This document shows positions 6,119 to 7,123 of a stretch of DNA of 7,123 nt, piece after piece. The notes under the pieces are model-generated. The model was not told the DNA's origin. It saw nothing but the letters and a program-made list of their open reading frames with translations, and ran no database searches. Made by a program: the position numbers and the translations under genes. Position 1 is the stretch's first letter, and the number at the start of each line of letters is the position of its first letter. The DNA is from Chloroflexota bacterium (lineage in GTDB: Bacteria; Chloroflexota; UBA4733), in contig JAICXR010000170.1 in assembly GCA_025980355.1 (NCBI GenBank), positions 1-7,123 on the forward strand, written 5' to 3'.

Positions 6119-6904
6119 ATGGCACACGTGACGTCGAGGGACGGGACCAGGATCGCCTTCGAGCAGAACGGCCAGGGGCCGGCCGTCATCCTCGTGGACG
6201 GCGCGCTATGCAGCCGGGCGGCCGGCCCGATGCCTGCTCTCGCCACGTTGCTGGCGGCGCACCACACCGTCTATGCGTACGACCGTCGGGGCCGCAATGA
6301 AAGCGGCGACACCACGCCCTATGCCGTCGACCGTGAGGTCGAGGACCTCGCGGCGCTCATCGATGCAGCTGGCGGCTCGGCGTGCGTCTACGGGGCTTCG
6401 TCCGGGGCCGCCCTGGCGTTCCTCGCGGCGAGTAAGCTCGGCCCGAAGGTCCGGAAAGTGGCAGGGTACGAGGCGCCCTATAACGGCGACCCCGCCGCGC
6501 GCCAGCGGCTGAACGACTACGCGAAGGACTTGACCGAGGCGCTGGCGGCGGATCGCCATGGCGACGCGGTCGAGCTCTTCATGCGGCTGGTCGGCACGCC
6601 GGCTGACCAGGTAGCCGGCATGCGCCAATCGCCCTACTGGTCCGCTTTGGAGGCGGTCGCACCGACGCTCGCCTACGACGCCGCCATCCTTGGGGATGGC
6701 GCCCTGCCGCTCGAGCAGGCAGCGTCGATCGCGGCGCCGGCGCTCCTGTTGAACGGCGGGGCGAGCCCGGCCTTCATGGGCGCTTCTGCCGACGCGTTGG
6801 CGAACGTGATGCCCCGGGCGGAGCGTCGCGTCCTCGCGGATCAGCGGCACGACGCGGCCGCCGAGGCGCTCGCCCCGATCCTGGCGGAATTCTTCGGATC
6901 TTGA
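6119..6904 (+). CDS. Alpha/beta hydrolase-fold protein
   Basis: Predicted 261-residue soluble hydrolase of unknown substrate. Seen: a short N-terminal strand pair (MAHVTSRDGTRIAFEQNG) and an oxyanion-region strand VILVDGALCSR (residues 23-33). YAYDRRGRNESG follows (53-63), the family's DRRGRGxS element. The nucleophile elbow YGASSGAALA carries G-x-S-x-G with Ser94. The late strand is PALLLNGGASP (207-217), and the catalytic His is probably His244 in LADQRHDA. No acidic residue follows the NGGASP strand where the triad Asp usually sits; Glu118 in GYEAPY, after the preceding strand, is a candidate. The start at 6119 is supported by GGAGG and by the family's usual N-terminus. Its upstream region is now an IS end: the right repeat lies 24 bases before the start, so its native promoter or coupling to the upstream kinase has been cut off. 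A DUF1801 gene follows closely in the same direction. Confidence 0.88.
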   Translation: MAHVTSRDGTRIAFEQNGQGPAVILVDGALCSRAAGPMPALATLLAAHHTVYAYDRRGRNESGDTTPYAVDREVEDLAALIDAAGGSACVYGASSGAALAFLAASKLGPKVRKVAGYEAPYNGDPAARQRLNDYAKDLTEALAADRHGDAVELFMRLVGTPADQVAGMRQSPYWSALEAVAPTLAYDAAILGDGALPLEQAASIAAPALLLNGGASPAFMGASADALANVMPRAERRVLADQRHDAAAEALAPILAEFFGS

Positions 6905-6930
6905 GCGACGCTCACCAAAGGAGAACGGCG

Positions 6931-7123
6931 ATGGCCCAAAAGTTCACGAGCATCGAGGACTACATCGGCACATTCCCGGCGAACGTGCAGACGATCCTCA
7001 CGGCGGTGCGCCGGACCATTCGGAGCGCGGTCCCGGCCGCCGCCGAAACCATTAGCTATCACCTCCCGACGTTCACGCTCAACGGGCACCTGTTGGTGCA
7101 CATCGCGGCGTGGAAGCATTACC
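6931..7123 (+). CDS. DUF1801 (YdhG-like) family protein, N-terminal part
   Basis: The first 64 residues are in the window and the gene runs off the right edge. Seen: it starts MAQKFTSIEDYIGTFP and continues with VRRTIRSAVPAAAETISYHLPTFTLNGHLL and AAWKHY. These are the opening helix, the ISY-x-PTF strand and the AAWKHH-like motif that mark DUF1801 proteins, which are usually about 110-130 residues. Members are small cytoplasmic proteins of mostly unproven role; some resemble the Bacillus frataxin-like iron chaperone Fra (YdhG). AAAGGAGA (6918-6925) precedes the ATG, and only 26 bases separate it from the hydrolase stop, so the two are probably co-transcribed. No damage is seen in the visible part. 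Confidence 0.88.
   Translation, partial: MAQKFTSIEDYIGTFPANVQTILTAVRRTIRSAVPAAAETISYHLPTFTLNGHLLVHIAAWKHY

Overview
This is a GC-rich (roughly two-thirds G+C) bacterial chromosomal segment. The gene content (GC-rich Gfo/Idh/MocA and class I methyltransferase genes, an APH-fold kinase with a leaderless-looking start, a DUF1801 gene, an IS701-like element) would fit Chloroflexota of the Thermomicrobia type or a GC-rich actinobacterium. The lineage is a guess and nothing here fixes it.

Layout. (1) Positions 1-885, minus strand: a Gfo/Idh/MocA-family oxidoreductase. It runs off the left edge and is split by one frameshift in a GCC/GCG-rich tract near 519-534. (2) A 205-base divergent intergenic region, then an intact SAM-dependent methyltransferase on the plus strand (1091-2011). 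(3) Positions 2012-3615: a mobile-element scar with no intact gene. It holds a gene-poor stretch, three TGTGGGAA repeats at an exact 12-base period, the 3' half of a tRNA-Lys (anticodon CUU) without its 5' half, and the catalytic C-terminal part of a tyrosine recombinase on the minus strand. (4) Positions 3616-4500: an intact aminoglycoside-phosphotransferase-fold kinase. (5) Positions 4579-6094: a complete but dead IS701-like insertion sequence with 17-base terminal inverted repeats (15/17 identical) and a CTAG target duplication. Its transposase carries three frameshifts and a Glu-to-Gly change at the catalytic glutamate of the YREK signature. (6) Positions 6119-6904 and 6931 to the right edge: an alpha/beta hydrolase followed after 26 bases by a DUF1801 gene, apparently one operon.

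How the parts relate. Removing the IS and one CTAG copy on paper joins the kinase stop (which overlaps an ATG as TGATG) to an open frame that runs into the hydrolase without interruption. The kinase, hydrolase and DUF1801 gene were therefore probably one co-directional transcription unit that the IS split. The tRNA half is what tyrosine-recombinase integration into a tRNA gene leaves behind. The adjacent integrase remnant supports this, but the relative orientation suggests tandem accretion, a deletion, or secondary-site integration rather than one simple insertion.

I found no defence system, biosynthetic cluster, CRISPR array or clearly new multi-gene system. The points of interest are the decayed mobile elements and their effect on the neighbouring genes.
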